Shown piece by piece: positions 17,378-26,681 of a DNA stretch of 64,000 bases. A program made the position numbers and the translations under genes. Numbering within the stretch: the first letter of the stretch is position 1; every line of letters begins with the position of its first letter. This DNA comes from DYJB01 sp963777165 (lineage in GTDB: Bacteria > Chloroflexota > Anaerolineae > Anaerolineales > E44-bin32): contig CAVZPO010000007.1 of NCBI GenBank assembly GCA_963777165.1, positions 124,001 to 188,000 on the forward strand. Direction: 5' to 3'. The notes under the pieces are model-generated. The model did not search any database. It was not told where the DNA came from and saw only the letters and a program-made list of their open reading frames with translations.

Positions 17378-18973
17378 ATGCCGCGTATGCCGCAGGTCTA
17401 CGAACCATCTGGAGGCAGGACAGCCCGTGGCTGGGGCGCGCTCTCTCTTGCCATAGGGCTGAGTGCCATCCTGGCGGCATGCGCCGCTCCGGGCACGACA
17501 CCCGGACGGTTGCCCGAGCCCTGGGTCGGCGAAATCCCGATCTCGGGCGAAGCCGTGCCGCAGGAGGTTCCTTCTCCGACCCCACATCCGATCTTCAATC
17601 TGTTGGCCACGTCGCTCCCCGAGGGCGTCGCAGATCTTGAGCCGACGCCGGACGTAGTGCGCGATCCCCCCGTGCTGCGGTCCTCCGAGGAAACCTATGT
17701 GGTTCAGCCGGGTGATTCGCTTAACCGGATCGCCGGACAATTCGGCGTAAGTTCCGAGAGCATCCTGCGGGCCAATCACCTGGCAAACCCGGACCTGTTG
17801 TCGGTGTGGATGACGCTCACGATCCCCGCGCCGATCCCTCAGGCGGCCGGGCCATCGACCAAGCTGCTGCCCGACTCGGAACTGATCTTCGGCGCGGCGG
17901 CGGCCTTGTTCGATGTGCAGAACGATGTCGAGACACGTGGGGGCTATCTGTCCGGCTACTCCGAGGAAGTGGAGGATCACGTACGATCCGGGGCCGAGAT
18001 CGTCAAGCTGGTGGCTCAGCGGTACTCGGTCAACCCGCGGCTGCTCCTGGCAGTGCTCGAGCACCGGAGTGGGTGGCTGCGGGCCTCGAACCCGGAGGCC
18101 TCCACGCGGACTTACCCAATGGGGTTCGTGAGCCCTCAACGCGAGGGTCTGTTCAGCCAGCTTTCGATGGCGGCCGACATGCTCAACAAGGGCTACTACT
18201 TATGGCGCGCCGGATGGCAGGGTCCCTACGTCACCACCGATGGCGCCGCCATCCCTCCCGGGGGAGGGATCAACGCCGGTACGGCCGGCGTGCAATACCT
18301 GTATTCTCAGCTGTACGCCTCGGGCGAGTGGCGAAGGGTCGTCGGTCCGGACGGCTTCCTCGCGACCTGGACCTCGCTCTACGGCAACCCCTTCCGCCGC
18401 GCGGTCGAGCCCCTGGTGCCTTCCGGTCTGACCCAACCCGTGCTTCAGCTGCCGTTTGAAGACCATGCAGTCTGGTCCTACACCAGCGGTCCACACAGCG
18501 CCTGGGGAACCGGGGCGGCATGGGCGGCCCTCGACTTCGCACCGCCGGGCAACGCGCTCGGGTGCGTGTGGTCCGATGAATGGGTGACCGCGGCGGCCGA
18601 TGGGATCGTGCTGCGCTCGGAGAACGGGGAACTGCTGTTGGATCTCGACATGGACGGCATCGAGCAGACAGGGTGGGTGCTGCTCTACATGCACGTCGAG
18701 TCGCGCGATCGCACCGCGGCGGGGAGCACGGTGCAGGCGGGTGATCGCCTCGGTCACCCCTCGTGCGAAGGTGGCGTCTCCAACGGAACCCATCTGCACC
18801 TGGCGCGCAAGTATAATGGCGAGTGGATTGCTGCCGACGGGTCCCTGCCTTTTGATCTGGACGGATGGATATCCTCCGGAACAGGGCGAGAGTACGATGG
18901 GATGCTTGAGCGCGGCGGCGTCGTCCTCGAAGCCTGCGATTGCCGCGCCGATGGCAACCAGGTCGCTCGCTGA
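17378..18973 (+). CDS. LysM - M23 peptidase lipoprotein, copy 1 of 3
   Basis: A 531-residue cell-wall lipoprotein: signal peptide with lipobox LSAILAAC, a Pro/Thr linker, one LysM domain (YVVQPGDSLNRIAGQFG), a helical middle domain (NPRLLLAVLEHRSGW) and a C-terminal M23 (LytM) endopeptidase. All expected zinc and catalytic residues are present: His in SGPHSAWG, Asp in AALDFAP, His in LLYMHV and the pair in GTHLHLARK. It should cleave peptidoglycan peptides at the outer membrane face of a monoderm cell. The start is ATG 17378 or 17387; neither has a strong Shine-Dalgarno. Two paralogues follow directly. Confidence 0.88.
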   Translation: MPRMPQVYEPSGGRTARGWGALSLAIGLSAILAACAAPGTTPGRLPEPWVGEIPISGEAVPQEVPSPTPHPIFNLLATSLPEGVADLEPTPDVVRDPPVLRSSEETYVVQPGDSLNRIAGQFGVSSESILRANHLANPDLLSVWMTLTIPAPIPQAAGPSTKLLPDSELIFGAAAALFDVQNDVETRGGYLSGYSEEVEDHVRSGAEIVKLVAQRYSVNPRLLLAVLEHRSGWLRASNPEASTRTYPMGFVSPQREGLFSQLSMAADMLNKGYYLWRAGWQGPYVTTDGAAIPPGGGINAGTAGVQYLYSQLYASGEWRRVVGPDGFLATWTSLYGNPFRRAVEPLVPSGLTQPVLQLPFEDHAVWSYTSGPHSAWGTGAAWAALDFAPPGNALGCVWSDEWVTAAADGIVLRSENGELLLDLDMDGIEQTGWVLLYMHVESRDRTAAGSTVQAGDRLGHPSCEGGVSNGTHLHLARKYNGEWIAADGSLPFDLDGWISSGTGREYDGMLERGGVVLEACDCRADGNQVAR

Positions 18974-18974
18974 G

Positions 18975-20552
18975 ATGCGCGTGCCCACCCGCCGATCCGC
19001 TTCGTTCCTCCCGCTCACGGCTGCAGCCCTGAGCCTGGTGGCCTCCGTGCTGGCGTGTTCGCGAGCCGATGTGCCGTCGCCAAGCGGATCCGGCAGCCTT
19101 CCAGTGGCGGTCGCGCCGACTGCGGCGAATTCCGGCGCGCCGACCGAGACCTCGGCTCCTCCGGCCACCGAGATGCCGACGCCCACCATCCTGGCGCCCG
19201 CAGCCCTCGTGTCCCCGACGTTTCCTCCGACGGTCGCCGCCGAACCGGCCGATGCCGGGGATACGGTGCTGTACGAAACGCAGGCCGGCGACACGCCGCG
19301 CGCCATCGCCGTCCGCTTCGGGGTCTTGCCGTCCGATCTCACCTCCGCCGGCGGTCCGCTGCCCGCCGATGGCAGCTTGATTGACAGCGGCACGCGACTG
19401 ATCATTCCGCGCCGGCTGAGCTCCACCGGACCCTCCCAGCGACTGATCCCCGACAGCGAGATGGTGTTCTCGCCCAACGCAGCCGATTTCGACGTGAGCA
19501 GCTTCGCGCGCAATCTGGGCGGCTATCTCACCCGCTATCAGGAGTACATCGCCGGCGAGATGCGCCCCGGCCCCGAAGTGCTGGCGCTCGCCGCGCGGGA
19601 CAACTCGGTCAACCCGCGCCTGCTGCTGGCCCTGCTCGAGTATCAGTCCGGCTGGGTCACCAATCCCACGCGCCCCAGCGGCGATCAGTGGAAGTACCCG
19701 ATGGGCCGCATCGATCCGGGCGAAGCCGGGCTGTATCGTCAGCTCACCTGGGCGGCGAACGAACTGGGGAACGGTTACTACGGCTGGCGCGCCGGGACGC
19801 TGACCGAAATTCGCTTGCGCGATGGGATTCGGCTGCGCCTGGCGCCCGAGTTGAATGCCGGGACGATCGCGCTGCAGTGGTACTTCGGCTTGCATGACAA
19901 TACGCAGAAATGGGCCGTGGACATCGGGCCGGACGGGTTGATGGGCACCTATCAAAAGCTGTTCGGCGATCCCGAGGATTACTTCCACCCACTGTACGAA
20001 CCCGGGCTCGAACAGCCGGAGATGATCCTGCCGTTTCTGCCGGGACACATCTGGTCGTTCACCGGGGGCCCGCACGGCGCCTGGGAGCGCGAGGCGGCGT
20101 GGGCGGCGCTCGACTTTGCCCCCTCGACGATTGTCTCCGGCTGCATCGTGTCGGACGACTGGGCCGTCGCTGCCGCGGCCGGGCTCGTGCTGCGCAGTGA
20201 GAACGGCGTCGTCGTCCTCGATCTGGATGGTGATGGACGCGAGCAGACGGGTTGGTCATTGCTCTACCTGCACATCGCCGCCAAGCAGCGCGTGGCTGCC
20301 GGATCTTTCCTCCAGGCGGGCGACCTGATCGGCCATCCGTCCTGCGAGGGCGGCAGGGCGACCGGAACGCACATCCACTTGGCGCGCAAGTACAATGGCG
20401 AATGGATGCTAGCCGACGGTGCTCTCCCCTTCACGTTGAGCGGATGGCAGGCGCGTGCAGGCACCAAGCCCTACGAAGGCGCGTTGGTGAAAGATGGGCA
20501 GACGGTCCTGGCCTGCCCATGCGCTTCCAAGGAAACCCTTCTCTCCCGATGA
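18975..20552 (+). CDS. LysM - M23 peptidase lipoprotein, copy 2 of 3
   Basis: A 525-residue paralogue of the preceding gene with the same layout: lipobox LVASVLAC, Ser/Thr/Pro linker, LysM domain (YETQAGDTPRAIAVRFG), the helical domain (NPRLLLALLEYQSGW) and M23 peptidase with His in GGPHGAWE, Asp in AALDFAP, LLYLHI and GTHIHLARK. The zinc site is intact. ATG 18975 is one base after the stop of copy 1, so the two are co-translated. The linker and LysM regions have diverged much more than the peptidase domains, suggesting old duplications with the same catalytic task. Confidence 0.88.
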   Translation: MRVPTRRSASFLPLTAAALSLVASVLACSRADVPSPSGSGSLPVAVAPTAANSGAPTETSAPPATEMPTPTILAPAALVSPTFPPTVAAEPADAGDTVLYETQAGDTPRAIAVRFGVLPSDLTSAGGPLPADGSLIDSGTRLIIPRRLSSTGPSQRLIPDSEMVFSPNAADFDVSSFARNLGGYLTRYQEYIAGEMRPGPEVLALAARDNSVNPRLLLALLEYQSGWVTNPTRPSGDQWKYPMGRIDPGEAGLYRQLTWAANELGNGYYGWRAGTLTEIRLRDGIRLRLAPELNAGTIALQWYFGLHDNTQKWAVDIGPDGLMGTYQKLFGDPEDYFHPLYEPGLEQPEMILPFLPGHIWSFTGGPHGAWEREAAWAALDFAPSTIVSGCIVSDDWAVAAAAGLVLRSENGVVVLDLDGDGREQTGWSLLYLHIAAKQRVAAGSFLQAGDLIGHPSCEGGRATGTHIHLARKYNGEWMLADGALPFTLSGWQARAGTKPYEGALVKDGQTVLACPCASKETLLSR

Positions 20553-22025
20553 AACCGGCTCTTCGCAAGATCATGCTTGTGCTGGCCGTCACTCTGGCCG
20601 CCTGCGCCCCGGCCCCCCTTGCCACGGCGCCGCCGGACTTGGCGACACCCACGCCAGACTTCACCGGCCCGACGCCCCTCCCGGTGCGCACCCCGCACCC
20701 CCCGGGCGAGGTCTTCGACTACGCGGCGCAACAGGGAGACACGCTGCCGGCCGTGGCGGCGCATTTCCACACGAGCGAACGCGAGATCCTGGCCGCCAAT
20801 CCGGATCTGCCTGCTGGGATCACGACCCTCCCGCCGGGCTACCCGCTCCGCGTCCCGGCCTACTACCTGCCGCTGATCGGTTCGCCCTTCCATATCCTGC
20901 CTGACAGCGAGGTCGTCAACGGCCCCGGCGCCGTCGGGTTTGACACACAAGCCGAGATCACGACAGCGCGCAGGCTTTCTGGCCGGGATGACCGACTATG
21001 CCAACTCACGTCAGCGGCCGGCCTGGGAGATCGTGGACATCGTGGCGATCGAGTATTCGATCCATCCCCGGCTGCTGCTCACATTGCTCGAGGCTGGGAC
21101 CGGTGCGTTGACCCACCCGGATGCATCCGGCGACGACCTCCTCTATCCCCTCGGCTTCCGGAGCGATCGCTACCGAGGGTTGTATCGCCAACTGTTGTGG
21201 GCGGCCGAGGCGATCAATCGGGGCTACTACGGCTGGCGGACAGGAACGCTGACCGAGCTCGAGTTGACGGACGGCCGCCTCGTGCGCCCCGATCCCTGGC
21301 TAAATGCCGGCACGGCGGCGCTCCACGTCTTGCTGGCCGAGCGGTTCGGCCAGGCGGACTTTGACGCGCAGACCGGGCCGCAGGGGCTTCAGCAGATCTA
21401 TCGCGGATTGTGGGGTGATCCCTTCGACCGGCAGGTCGACTTCATCCCCGGCAACCTGCAGCAGGCCGAGCTCGCACTGCCGTTTCTGCCAGACCGCGTG
21501 TGGGACTTCACCGGCGGCCCCCACGACACCTGGGGGACAACGCTTCCCATGGGCGCGCTCGATTTCGCGCCTCCTGCTACGGAGGGTGGGTGCGCCCTGT
21601 CTGGGGAATGGATCGCCGCACCGTCGGCCGGGATCGTGACGCGCAGCGACGAGGCGATCGTGATGCTCGATCTGGGTGACGATGGCGACGAGCGCACCGG
21701 CTGGGCGGTGCTGTTCTTCCATGTCGGCGAAGAAGGGCGAGTGGCAGCCGGGACGGCGCTGGAGCAGGGCGGGCAGATCGGGCATCCGTCATGCGAGGGC
21801 GGCCGCTCCACCGGAACGCACTTCCATATCGCCCGCAAGTACAACGGCGAGTGGATCCCCGCCTACGGGCCGCTTGCCTTCATCCTCGACGGGTGGGTGG
21901 CTGCGTACGGCGGACAGCCCTATCTGGGGACGTTGACCAAGGGTTCGAAGTCCGTCTCCGCCTCGACGGCGTCGACGGCGGCCAACCGCATCCTGTATAC
22001 GCTGCCCGGTCAGGAAACGCCGTAG
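20549..22025 (+). CDS. LysM - M23 peptidase lipoprotein, copy 3 of 3 (frameshifted)
   Basis: The third tandem paralogue, about 491 residues when repaired: lipobox VTLAAC, LysM domain (YAAQQGDTLPAVAAHFH), the helical domain (HPRLLLTLLEAGTGA) and M23 peptidase with GPHDTWG, GALDFAP, LFFHV and GTHFHIARK. ATG 20549 overlaps the end of copy 2. One extra base within 20966-20972 separates the LysM part from the rest: the N-terminal frame loses homology after FDTQAEITTA and the correct frame resumes at GFLAGMTDY. The rest of the frame is fully conserved, so a sequencing indel is more likely than a pseudogene. Confidence 0.82.
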
Positions 22026-22087
22026 CCCGAAGGACGCGGACGCGCGCCGAACTCGCGCGCCGGGATGGTGACGGGATGCCGGCGGCC

Positions 22088-22283
22088 CTACAGCTCGCTG
22101 AACTTGAGATCCAGCATCTGGGTGTTCCGCTGCTGCAGGTGTGACCGCAATCGCTCCAGTGTCGAGAACACCAGTCGGCCGTGTTCGGTCGTATGGTGGA
22201 TCCTCGTTCCCGAATCCGTCGTACTGTGGCTCGGGCGGTCCGCGTCACCGCCCGGAAGTCCCTGGGCGCATGCGGAAGCCCGC
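22088..22283 (-). other. Possible gene remnant or continuation of the 22284 gene
   Basis: One minus-strand frame ends with a plausible protein C-terminus, containing LVFSTLERLRSHLQQRN and ending at a stop at 22088, but it has no start codon of its own. Removing one base near the stop of the 22284 gene would join the two into one protein of about 198 residues. I do not recognise the sequence. Confidence 0.3.
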
Positions 22284-22682
22284 TCAGAGTCTAGTGATCG
22301 TGAGCGACTCGGCGGTGATTTCCACCCGCCAGTAGCCTGCCCCCTCGAGCCTGTACTCGATCGCCAGGCGATCTTGCCGGCGCTCCTCGGACATCAGCTT
22401 GATCGGCCGGGAAAAGACGAAGGTCACCAGGTGGGGATCCCACTCTCCCTGCTGGGCCGGGTCGTACGCCTGCGGCGGGTCGAAAGCGCGAGCGATAGCC
22501 GTCTCGCTGAGCAGCAGCCGCAGGATGGTCTCAGGGACATCGGCTGCCCACAGCAGGCTGGCCGTCGCCTGTTCTTCGACCTCGTGGGCGCGCTCGTCAT
22601 CCGACAGTGGCGATTGGACGGGAGACCAAAGTGCGGGGAGAGGGTCCACCTGGATCGTCTCGGGTTCGATGATCGAAGGCAT
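22284..22682 (-). CDS. Hypothetical protein coupled to gyrA
   Basis: A 132-residue soluble protein that I do not recognise; no membrane segment, signal peptide or catalytic motif is visible. Its ATG shares a base with the gyrA stop (TGATG), so it is probably translated by re-initiation. The stop may be premature: see the possible continuation at 22088-22283. Confidence 0.6.
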   Translation of the reverse strand: MPSIIEPETIQVDPLPALWSPVQSPLSDDERAHEVEEQATASLLWAADVPETILRLLLSETAIARAFDPPQAYDPAQQGEWDPHLVTFVFSRPIKLMSEERRQDRLAIEYRLEGAGYWRVEITAESLTITRL

Positions 22683-25315
22683 CAGCGTCCTCCGCGGGCC
22701 TTCTTGCCGGAGGCCGTTGCGCGCGAAGCCGGCTTCCTAGGTTGGCCCGCACCAGCCGACGGCTTGGACTTGCGGCCATCGGGCTTCCGGACGGGGCGCC
22801 GGGCGGAGGCCTTCGCCTTCCTGGTCGGCGGTTTGCCGCGCGTCGGCTCCGGCTCGGGAGGAGCCAGGACCTCGACCCGCGGCAGGCTGGAAGTGATGCG
22901 CACGACGCGATCGGAGTCCTTCACCTCGATCAACGCCTTGCCGGCCGCGCCGCGTGTGCGGCGCGGGGCATCGCCGACGCGCAAGGATTTCGCAGCGCCG
23001 CGCGACTGATGCACCGCCACGCGATCATCTTCCACCCCGAGCGCCGTGCCGGCCAACTGTGCTCCACCGGTTGCCTTCCAGGCAAGCACGCCCTTGCCAT
23101 GGCGTCCCTGAACCGGGAACTGACTGAGCGCGACGCGCTTCGCATGCCCGTCTTCACGCACCAGGAGCAGGTCGACCTCGGCGCGCAGGCAGTCCATCCC
23201 GACGACGCGCACGCCGGCGCCTTCGTCGAATCGGATTCCGAGCACGCCGCCGGCCGCCAACCCCATCGGCCGCACTTCCTGCTCATCGAAGCGGATCGCC
23301 TGCCCGGAACTGCTCACCATCAGGATCTGGTCGTGGCCCCGGGAGACGCGCGCCCACCCCAGGACGTCGCCGTCCGCGATGTTCATGGCATTGAACGCTT
23401 TGGACGATGGACCGGGCAGGGCTTCCAGCGGAGTCTTCTTGATCATTCCGGAGAATGTTGCCAGCACGACACACGCTTCTGACGAGAGCTGGCTGCGCTC
23501 GGGAGGAACGGCGACGCCCGCCACAACCTGTTCGCCTTCGGTGAACGGTGTCGCACGTGCGACCGGGATGCCGTCCTTAGGGTCGTCGCATTCCGGCAGC
23601 GTGTGCACGGCGAGGGCGGCGCCGCTGCCGCGGGCTTCGAACAGATAGAGCGTATCCCGCCCACCGGCGCCGATCAGAAGCACCGGCGCCGATCGTCCGG
23701 TCAGGCGCGGCTGGCGCGCAGTGGGGGTGCGCGAGATCAGCCCGTCGTCGGTCACCACCACCCACGTCTCCTTCTCGGGCGCCAGGTCGCCGGCCGTCAG
23801 CAGCGCGGCCTTCTTGCCTTTGCCCTTGCGCGCCTCGGCAATCAGCGTCCGGCGCCGGTCACCGTAGGTGCTCTTCACCTGCGCCAGTTCTTCCACGAGC
23901 TGATCGCGCATCTTCTTCTCGGAGCCGAGCAGGGCTTCGAGCTCCTTGATGCGCGCCAGCATCTCCTTGTGCTCCTGCTCGATCTTCTTGCGCTCCAGGC
24001 TGGACAGCCGTCGCAGCGGCATATCCAGGATCGCCTTGGCCTGGACCTCACTCAGCTTGTAGCGCTTGCGCAGCCGATCGTGCGCCTGCTCGGGGTCCGT
24101 CGACGTGCGAATCAGCTGGACGACCTCGTCCAGGTGAAGCAGCGCCGTGCGCAGGCCCTCGAGGATGTGTGCCCGTTCGCGCGCCCGGGCGAGCTCGAAG
24201 GCGGACCGGCGCCGCACGATCTCCAGCCGGTGCTCGACGTACACCCGCAGAGCCTGCTTGAGGGTCAGCAGGCGCGGCTCGCCGTCGACCAGAGCCAGGA
24301 GCGTGATCCCGAAGCTGACCTGCATGGGCGTGCGCCGGAACAGCTCGGCCAGAACCTTTTCCGGCGTGGCGGTCTTGCTCAGCTCCAGGACGATGCGCAG
24401 GCCTTGACGGTCCGACTCGTCGCGCAGGTCGGCAAGGCCTTCCAGGTCGCCGTTGCGCGCCAGCTCGGCAATCCGCTCAATCAGTGTCGACTTGTTGGTC
24501 AGGTAAGGGAGTTCGGTCACCAGGATGCGTGAACGCCCGCGGCCCATGTCCTCGATATGGACGCGCGCCTGCAGCGTGACCTTGCCGCGGCCGGTGCCGT
24601 AGGCGGATGCCAGCCCGTCGGCGTCCCCCTTATCGCGCAGGATGATGCCCCCGGTGGGGAAGTCGGGGCCGTGGATGAAGGCCATCAGGTCTTCGACGCC
24701 GATCTTCTCCAACCGCGACCAGTTTTCCAACAGGTAGGTGAGGGCGTCGCACACTTCGCCCATGTTGTGGGGCGGGATGCTGGTGGCCATCCCGACGGCG
24801 ATGCCGGTGGCGCCGTTAACCAGCAGGTTGGGGACGGCGGTCGGAAGGACCGTCGGCTCGCGCAGTGAACCGTCGAAGTTGTCGATGAAATCGACGGTGT
24901 CCTTGTCGATCCCCTCCAGCATCTCCATGGCCATCCGCTCGAGGCGCGCCTCGGTGTAGCGCATGGCGGCCGGCGGATCGCCGTCGATTGAGCCGAAGTT
25001 CCCCTGGCCGTCCACCAACGGGTAGCGCATCGAGAAGGGCTGCGCCATGCGCGCCATGGCCTCGTAAACCGCCATATCGCCGTGCGGGTGGAACTTGCCG
25101 AGCACCTCGCCGACGATGCGGGCCGATTTCTTGAACTCCACCCCCGGCCGAATGCCCATGGCATGCATGGCGTACAGGATCCGGCGATGGACCGGCTTGA
25201 GTCCGTCGCGGGCATCCGGCAGCGCCCGTGCCACGATGACGCTCATGGCGTAGTCCAGATACGATTGCTGCATCTCCGCATCGATGTCGATGCGGCGCAC
25301 CATCCCAACTTCCAT
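22682..25315 (-). CDS. gyrA: DNA gyrase subunit A
   Basis: An 877-residue type II topoisomerase subunit. The breakage-reunion domain has the active-site tyrosine at 120 (AAMRYTEARL) and the conserved DARDGLKPVHRRILY. The C-terminal beta-pinwheel carries a GyrA-box-like QGRHGKG, favouring gyrase over topoisomerase IV. The last 70 residues are a Lys/Arg/Pro-rich tail, longer than usual. Residues equivalent to E. coli Ser83 and Asp87 are Met and Glu (HPHGDMAVYE). GAGAGGTGG precedes ATG 25315. gyrB is not in the window. Confidence 0.95.
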   Translation of the reverse strand: MEVGMVRRIDIDAEMQQSYLDYAMSVIVARALPDARDGLKPVHRRILYAMHAMGIRPGVEFKKSARIVGEVLGKFHPHGDMAVYEAMARMAQPFSMRYPLVDGQGNFGSIDGDPPAAMRYTEARLERMAMEMLEGIDKDTVDFIDNFDGSLREPTVLPTAVPNLLVNGATGIAVGMATSIPPHNMGEVCDALTYLLENWSRLEKIGVEDLMAFIHGPDFPTGGIILRDKGDADGLASAYGTGRGKVTLQARVHIEDMGRGRSRILVTELPYLTNKSTLIERIAELARNGDLEGLADLRDESDRQGLRIVLELSKTATPEKVLAELFRRTPMQVSFGITLLALVDGEPRLLTLKQALRVYVEHRLEIVRRRSAFELARARERAHILEGLRTALLHLDEVVQLIRTSTDPEQAHDRLRKRYKLSEVQAKAILDMPLRRLSSLERKKIEQEHKEMLARIKELEALLGSEKKMRDQLVEELAQVKSTYGDRRRTLIAEARKGKGKKAALLTAGDLAPEKETWVVVTDDGLISRTPTARQPRLTGRSAPVLLIGAGGRDTLYLFEARGSGAALAVHTLPECDDPKDGIPVARATPFTEGEQVVAGVAVPPERSQLSSEACVVLATFSGMIKKTPLEALPGPSSKAFNAMNIADGDVLGWARVSRGHDQILMVSSSGQAIRFDEQEVRPMGLAAGGVLGIRFDEGAGVRVVGMDCLRAEVDLLLVREDGHAKRVALSQFPVQGRHGKGVLAWKATGGAQLAGTALGVEDDRVAVHQSRGAAKSLRVGDAPRRTRGAAGKALIEVKDSDRVVRITSSLPRVEVLAPPEPEPTRGKPPTRKAKASARRPVRKPDGRKSKPSAGAGQPRKPASRATASGKKARGGR

Positions 25316-25346
25316 AGTCCACCTCTCGCCGGGCTCGATCGATGGA

Positions 25347-25375
25347 ATGATAGCGGCGGGAACGCGGGGCGTCAA
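25347..25375 (-). promoter_or_regulatory. Sigma70-type promoter of gyrA
   Basis: On the minus strand TTGACG (25375-25370), a 17-base spacer and TATCAT (25352-25347) form a strong promoter about 30 bases before ATG 25315. Confidence 0.7.
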
Positions 25376-25416
25376 TTCGGGGCCTCATGGCTGCCGAGGA
25401 GACCGCAAGAACGAAC

Positions 25417-25440
25417 CGACGCCCCCAGGAGGGGGCGTCG
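25417..25440 (-). terminator. Terminator-like hairpin after the SH3 lipoprotein gene
   Basis: A perfect 10-bp stem (CGACGCCCCC with GGGGGCGTCG) and four-base loop, 30 bases beyond the stop of the minus-strand gene, followed in that direction by the moderately T-rich GGTTCGTTCTTG. It separates that gene from the gyrA promoter. Confidence 0.65.
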
Positions 25441-25469
25441 GCAGAAGACGGATGGCGACGGACGAGCGG

Positions 25470-26201
25470 TCATGCCGGGCAGAGGTAGGTGTTGCCCAGC
25501 CCGTCCTTCTCGATGTCGATCGTCTCGCCCTCGCGGAGTTCCTCCGACATTACCTTCGGATAACCTTCCTGGTTCTGATCGTAGGCTTCGTACACGCCGG
25601 GGTTGAAGGCGTGCATGTTGTTGGGCGCGTCGAACATTTCCTTGAGGATCAGATCGGCCGGCATGATGCGCATCGGGTGAAAGGTGCAGTTGCGGATGTA
25701 AGCCGGCACGGCGGGGTCGACGGTCTCAACCGGCAGAGCCTGCACCGCCTCGCCGCCACCGTCGACAACGGCATAGCGAGAAGCCGCCGTCACCCAAGCA
25801 GTCCGCCCGCCGCCGGCCGGATCCTGAACCAACAGCCAATCGGCTGCCTGGTTCCGGGCAATGGCCACAGCACTTTGATCCTTCAGCATGTAGTTCATGA
25901 CGTTGTAGGCTGTAGCGGGCCCGCGGCGGAGGGTCAGGTTGCCGCCCGTTGCCACCACTCGCACGATCGCGACGGAGGTCGCCGTGGAGGCCGGCGTTTG
26001 CGAGGGCTCGGCTTCTGGCGAACCAACAGGCGTTGCGTTTGTGGGAGTAGGTTGGTCCACGGGAGAGCCAATCGTCGGTGGTGGCTGTGGAACGGGCGTG
26101 CTGGTGGGGCTTGCGCCTCCCGTTAGAGCGCAGGCGGAAGATGCAATTGCCAGCGCCAGGATCATGAGTGCCGATGGTCGGACTACCCTCAGGTCTTGCA
26201 T
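25470..26201 (-). CDS. SH3b-domain lipoprotein
   Basis: A 243-residue secreted lipoprotein with lipobox LAIASSAC, a Thr/Pro linker of about 50 residues, a bacterial SH3 domain (NLTLRRGPATAYNVMNYM, with a following AAWVTA-type strand) and a C-terminal domain I do not recognise, containing two Cys (NCTFHP and YLCPA) that could form a disulphide. SH3b domains often bind cell-wall peptides. GGAG lies six bases before ATG 26201. Confidence 0.8.
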   Translation of the reverse strand: MQDLRVVRPSALMILALAIASSACALTGGASPTSTPVPQPPPTIGSPVDQPTPTNATPVGSPEAEPSQTPASTATSVAIVRVVATGGNLTLRRGPATAYNVMNYMLKDQSAVAIARNQAADWLLVQDPAGGGRTAWVTAASRYAVVDGGGEAVQALPVETVDPAVPAYIRNCTFHPMRIMPADLILKEMFDAPNNMHAFNPGVYEAYDQNQEGYPKVMSEELREGETIDIEKDGLGNTYLCPA

Positions 26202-26270
26202 GTTGGCTCCGGAGAGGCCCGTCCTGGTGAGAGGGCGGCCAACTGCGATTAGGCGAGGTCGACATAGTCA

Positions 26271-26276
26271 ATTGTA
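26271..26276 (-). promoter_or_regulatory. -10 box of the SH3 lipoprotein gene
   Basis: TACAAT on the minus strand in a locally AT-rich stretch, giving a 5' leader of about 60 bases. The -35 region is weak. Confidence 0.4.
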
Positions 26277-26513
26277 GCCTAAAATTGTCCGATTTGCCAG
26301 CCCCGAAGTGTAGGAGCTCCGTGTGCCCCTGGACAGAGGCCGTTTTGAAAGGCGCTGGCGAGCCGCACGATGAGATTGCCCCGCTCGAGGGAGCCGGTGC
26401 AAGGTAACGCCAATCGGAGGTGTAGAGGCATCGAGAGGATCGACTGGACATGGATGGCGATGCCACCTGGCGGACGAGGACGCCTGCCACGAGGTCGTCG
26501 TACGGTCGGGGCC

Positions 26514-26556
26514 GGGATTGCCCCGGCGGGCTGCGCGCGACTCGGAATGACGGGCA
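26514..26556. repeat. Degenerate GGATTGC...AATGACGGG intergenic repeat
   Basis: The stretch starts GGGATTGCC, continues through a GC-rich centre and ends CGGAATGACGGGC. From memory it resembles a widespread intergenic palindromic repeat of the form GGATTGCTTCG...CGCAATGACG. This is the only copy I noticed here. Confidence 0.4.
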
Positions 26557-26622
26557 AGCGGAGGGCCGCTGTCATCTTGCCGTCGCGTGGACGAAGCCGG
26601 CCGCTCGCCGCCCCCTCCTCGC

Positions 26623-26651
26623 TTGCGGCCGTCTACAGAGTGTGGTAAGAT
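26623..26651 (+). promoter_or_regulatory. Promoter of the nusA operon
   Basis: TTGCGG (26623-26628), a 17-base spacer and TAAGAT (26646-26651). It yields a leader of about 95 bases that contains a strong hairpin. Confidence 0.65.
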
Positions 26652-26681
26652 GCCGAGTGTAGGTATTCGAGGTGGTTGTTC

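Larger units (their letters stand above)
26202..26622. other. Intergenic region between divergent genes
   Basis: About 420 bases between the SH3 lipoprotein start and the nusA promoter. It holds the lipoprotein -10 box (26271-26276) and a degenerate intergenic repeat (26514-26556). Open frames on both strands look non-coding. Confidence 0.6.

Noticed and set aside
18270..20075. Minus-strand frame across LysM-M23 copies 1 and 2
   Set aside because: Antisense shadow; the sense frames have complete domains and lipoboxes.
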